Part shown: in pieces, positions 61,555 through 64,000 of the stretch | Numbering within the stretch: the stretch's first letter is position 1 | Layout of the letters: every line of letters begins with the position of its first letter | Source: JAFGCY01 sp964609245 | Lineage (GTDB): Bacteria; 4484-113; JAFGCY01 | Direction of reading: 5' to 3' | DNA length: 64,000 nt | Assembly (NCBI GenBank): GCA_964609245.1 | Contig: CAZSSB010000005.1 | Coordinates: 1-64,000 of the forward strand | Made by a program: the position numbers and the translations under genes | Notes under the pieces: model-generated | What the model saw: only the letters and a program-made list of their open reading frames with translations | Databases searched by the model: none | What the model was told of the DNA's origin: nothing

Positions 61555-61941
61555 GTGAGACGGCGTCGCGGTTTCAGTATGGTCGAGCTCTTGATTGTGA
61601 TCTCGATCATCGGGATCCTGGCGACCGTCGCCATCCCCCTGCTGCTGACATCGCGGCGGCACGCGCTGGACGAGAAGGCCCGCCAGTCAGTCCGCGTGGT
61701 GCTCTCGGCCGAGCAGTCCTTCTACGCCACCCACGGCCGCTATGGCGGGCTGGACGAACTGGCCGGCGCCGATCCGCCCTTCCTCGACGAGCGCTTCATC
61801 ACGGGCGAGGGCATCATGGGTAACGCGATGGTGATCACCCTGACCGTAGGCGGCGGCAGCAGCTTCGACGTCTACGCCGACAATCCGCAGGGCTTCCACG
61901 ACTACGAGGCCGATGAGGAGATGGACATTACCGAGCTGTAG
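61555..61941 (+). CDS. type IV pilin/pseudopilin
   Basis: A 128-residue protein with leader MRRRRG|FSMVELLIVISIIGILATVAIPLLL, a class III/IV prepilin signature with Glu at +5. The rest is short, with 'LSAEQSFYATHGRYGGLDELAGA', the loop-strand region typical of GspG-like or PilA-like proteins. It is much smaller than the paralogs at 40350-46477. The GTG start at 61555 is the only one that gives a short basic leader. It lies far from the main pilus locus and may be a major pilin. Confidence 0.85.
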   Translation: MRRRRGFSMVELLIVISIIGILATVAIPLLLTSRRHALDEKARQSVRVVLSAEQSFYATHGRYGGLDELAGADPPFLDERFITGEGIMGNAMVITLTVGGGSSFDVYADNPQGFHDYEADEEMDITEL

Positions 61942-62013
61942 CGCGGGCGCCGGGCGTCGCATGCCCGTGTCCTGAGAAATCCTGTCGGCGCAGGCCGGGT
62001 TTGGAGCATCTCG

Positions 62014-62095
62014 TGGGCGAGGGGGGATTCGAACCCCCACACCGGTTAGGTACCAGATCCTAAATCTGGCGCGTCTGCCATTCCGCCACTCGCCC
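62014..62095 (-). tRNA. tRNA-Leu (anticodon UAG)
   Basis: The minus strand folds into GGGCGAG...CTCGCCC (62095-62089 with 62021-62015), with an anticodon arm CCAGA-TTTAGGA-TCTGG (TAG at 62060-62062), a T arm GGGGG-TTCGAAT-CCCCC and a long variable region, as expected for tRNA-Leu. 3' CCA is not encoded. Confidence 0.95.
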
Positions 62096-62160
62096 AGGGA
62101 GTCGGATTATAACGCCGCCGCGCGGCAAGAACATCGCTGGCGCCGCTGCGTCTCTGGTGA

Positions 62161-62166
62161 TATGCT
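62161..62166 (+). promoter_or_regulatory. -10 element TATGCT for leaderless lipoprotein gene
   Basis: TATGCT ends 7 bases before ATG 62174, with no ribosome-binding site. Confidence 0.5.
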
Positions 62167-62173
62167 GGCAAAC

Positions 62174-62707
62174 ATGGGACGCAGAACGCTTCTGACAGCA
62201 GTGAGCCTGGCGCTGATTGCCGCCTGGTCGATCACGGCCTGCAGCGCGGGCAGCGGGTTCGTGGCCGACCAGCGGGCGCAGGCCTTCGTCGGCGGCGCGC
62301 TGAGCAACTTCGGCGGCATTGACGGCGACGACGCCGGCGCGCGGTCTACCGCCCGGGACATCGCGATCGCCCGCGACTTCGACTTCATCCAGGGCGGCGT
62401 GGTGATCGGTACCGGCACAGCAGCGACCAGCCGGGGCAGCGCCGATCCCGGCTTCGCCGACGGCGCCGGGCCGATCGCGGTGGCTGCCGATACGGCCACC
62501 GTCACGCTGAGCATCGCCAGTCTGACGGCCGGCATCGAGGACGTGACCCTGACCGGCGAGTTCGGCATGGCCGCGGCCCAGGCCGCCGCCGAGGACGCCG
62601 GGCTGAGCTTCACGGTGGAGTGGGAGATTGCGTTCACCGACAACGGCCAGCCCGTCAGCCTGACCGCCAGCCAGGTGCTCAGCGGCGCCTACTGGGTGGC
62701 GATCTAG
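62174..62707 (+). CDS. putative lipoprotein of unknown function
   Basis: A 177-residue protein with a signal peptide ending SITAC (lipobox, about residue 19). The mature part is Ala/Gly/Asp-rich and strand-forming ('TATVTLSIASLTAGIEDVTLTGEF', split by 'GIED'; 'FTVEWEIAFTDNGQPV'). ATG 62174 is chosen over ATG 62162 because of the -10 spacing. No family is recognised. It is followed by another lipoprotein gene with its own promoter. Confidence 0.7.
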   Translation: MGRRTLLTAVSLALIAAWSITACSAGSGFVADQRAQAFVGGALSNFGGIDGDDAGARSTARDIAIARDFDFIQGGVVIGTGTAATSRGSADPGFADGAGPIAVAADTATVTLSIASLTAGIEDVTLTGEFGMAAAQAAAEDAGLSFTVEWEIAFTDNGQPVSLTASQVLSGAYWVAI

Positions 62708-62866
62708 AGCCGGGGTGTGCCGCGGGCAGCCGCGCGATGTCGCCGCAGCCGAGGATTCGCTCGCCCCGCTCGGGCTTCACGTTTGGCAAACCTACCAGCC
62801 GGGGACACGGCGACCCGCTTCGGCCGGTATAATTCACCAACCACTCAGCGGCCACCGGAGGCAGGC
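62708..62866 (+). other. intergenic region with promoter for the final lipoprotein
   Basis: Contains TATAAT at 62828-62833, followed by a leader with a GGAGG Shine-Dalgarno. Otherwise nothing recognisable. Confidence 0.5.
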
Positions 62867-64000
62867 ATGGCCCGTGTTTCCCTCATTGATTGGTTGTGGC
62901 GCGCTGCTGGCGCGGCGCTGATGCTCGCGCTGGCCGGCTGCGCAGCAGGCAGCGGCACCGCGACACCCCAGCGGGTGGACGCGGACCAGACGGCGGCGCT
63001 TGATGAACTGGCCCGGCTGCCGCTGCCGTCCGGCGCCGACGCGGAAGCCTTCGACGCACTCAAGGACGCTTTCGCCACCATGCTGGCAAGTGGCGAGGTG
63101 GCCGGCCAGGGCCGATCGGCGAGCGCCGGCATGGGCGTGGACGTCACCGACCTGACGGCCACCGACCTCGGCGGCGGCAACGTGCAGCTGAGCTGGACCT
63201 ACCGCCACCGCGGCGACTACGACCAGAACGGCGAGGCGGGCGTCTCGGACATCAGCCCGATCGGCATGCACTACCTGCGGAACAGCGCCAGCGCCAACTG
63301 GAACATGGCGCGCGTCGCGGACGGCGATACGAACGGCGAGGTGAACGCCTCCGACCTGACGCCGATCGGCCAGAACTTCGGCAGCATCGTCGAGGGCTAT
63401 CGCATCGAATCCACGGCCACACCGGGCGATGCGGGCAGCTGGGCGGAGGTGGCAACCGTGCCCTTCAGCCAGGGCACCATTCCGGCCGGCCAGCCGTTCC
63501 GGGCGTTCACCGCGCAGCTGGCCGGCCAGGCGGCGGGCCTCAGCTACCGGGTGGTCGCCCGGGTCAGCACCACGGGCGGCGGCGGCGAGCCTGTTCAGTA
63601 CGACGAGCAGGAGGACAACGACACGGTCGCCGAGGCCAACGTCCTGCCCGCGGGCGGCGTGGCCGGTCTGACCGGCAGCCTCGGCAGCGGCGCGGGCTAC
63701 TCCGCCTACGACGGCGACAACGACGACCTCTTCCGCTTCACGGCCCAGGTGGGCGACGAACTCATCATCACCCTGAGCCTGAACAGCGCCACCGGCGACC
63801 TGGACCTCTACCTGCTCAACTCCTCCGGCGACACACTGCTGAACAGCCTGGGCAGCGGGGACACCGAAGTCATCCAGGCCAACGTCACGGGCGGCGGTGC
63901 TTTCATCGTCGCCGTCAGCTGCTTCAGCGGCTACTCGGACTATACGCTCAGCGTCTCGATCAACGGCGGGGGCGGCGGGTTCGTCGAGCCACCCGTCGAG
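62867..64000 (+). CDS. lipoprotein with dockerin-like module and PPC domain (3' end outside window)
   Basis: 378 codons are visible, open to the window edge. Lipobox LALAGC at about residue 25. Dockerin-like pair at about 116-170: GDYDQNGEAGVSD with PIGMHY, then DGDTNGEVNASD with TPIGQNF. A fibronectin-type or similar domain follows (about 175-240), then a bacterial pre-peptidase C-terminal (PPC) domain (about 245-370: 'EDNDTVAEANVLPAGG', 'GDLDLYLLNSSG', 'YTLSVSI'). Same family as the proteins at 10970 and 56447. GGAGG 6 bases before ATG. Confidence 0.82.
   Translation, partial: MARVSLIDWLWRAAGAALMLALAGCAAGSGTATPQRVDADQTAALDELARLPLPSGADAEAFDALKDAFATMLASGEVAGQGRSASAGMGVDVTDLTATDLGGGNVQLSWTYRHRGDYDQNGEAGVSDISPIGMHYLRNSASANWNMARVADGDTNGEVNASDLTPIGQNFGSIVEGYRIESTATPGDAGSWAEVATVPFSQGTIPAGQPFRAFTAQLAGQAAGLSYRVVARVSTTGGGGEPVQYDEQEDNDTVAEANVLPAGGVAGLTGSLGSGAGYSAYDGDNDDLFRFTAQVGDELIITLSLNSATGDLDLYLLNSSGDTLLNSLGSGDTEVIQANVTGGGAFIVAVSCFSGYSDYTLSVSINGGGGGFVEPPVE

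Overview
The window is GC-rich chromosomal DNA from a diderm bacterium that I cannot assign to a named phylum. It carries a type IV pilus/type II secretion secretin, several lipoproteins, an RseA/RseB-like envelope-stress module and a DUF3187-type outer-membrane protein. Two runs of exactly 100 N (2235-2334 and 13957-14056) show it is a scaffolded, probably metagenome-derived, assembly. I see no insertion sequence, prophage or CRISPR array.

Layout. Positions 1-3047 (minus) hold two membrane-anchored PQQ-like beta-propeller proteins flanking a small zinc-ribbon-like membrane protein. Positions 3115-10823 mix an M48-type protease, two tandem 91-residue paralogs, a tadA operon that also encodes a short secretin-like protein without a pore domain, a YvyF-like/YqeG-like pair, and an ECF sigma / RseA-like / RseB-like operon. 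Positions 10970-14813 encode a PKD-domain lipoprotein with a dockerin-like module and a DUF3187 protein broken only by an assembly gap. Positions 14888-20243 carry tag, ybaB-recR, an O-antigen-ligase-like protein and a lone nuoN.

The centre (20316-46477, all minus) is a very large type IV pilus / type II secretion locus. A secretin (pilQ), a natural PilM-PilN fusion, PilO and an acidic PilP-like lipoprotein form one operon behind a textbook TTGACA-N17-TAGAAT promoter. Upstream lies a full set of minor pseudopilins (H-, I-, three G-like, J-, K-like). All are larger than usual, and the K-like protein reaches 3,627 residues by carrying a long extracellular beta-domain insertion. Assembly ATPases, the PilC/GspF platform and the prepilin peptidase are not in the window.

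Positions 46907-48943 encode a cysteine-rich secreted protein and two tandem paralogous exported proteins. Then come uvrC, a ClC channel with CBS domains, the glycan-initiation pair wecA-wecB, two overlapping convergent genes, a lipoprotein with a cohesin-like and a dockerin-like module, miaB, a coupled membrane protein, a further pilin, tRNA-Leu(UAG), and two more lipoproteins. The last is cut by the window end and has a third copy of the dockerin-like module.

A recurring regulatory theme is a TANNNT -10 hexamer ending only 5-8 bases before the start codon, without a Shine-Dalgarno sequence. This suggests that leaderless transcription is common here, while genes inside operons have normal Shine-Dalgarno sites. 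The most unusual content is the enlarged pseudopilin locus with its giant tip-like protein, and the family of lipoproteins sharing a distinctive 'TPIGQNF' dockerin-like module.
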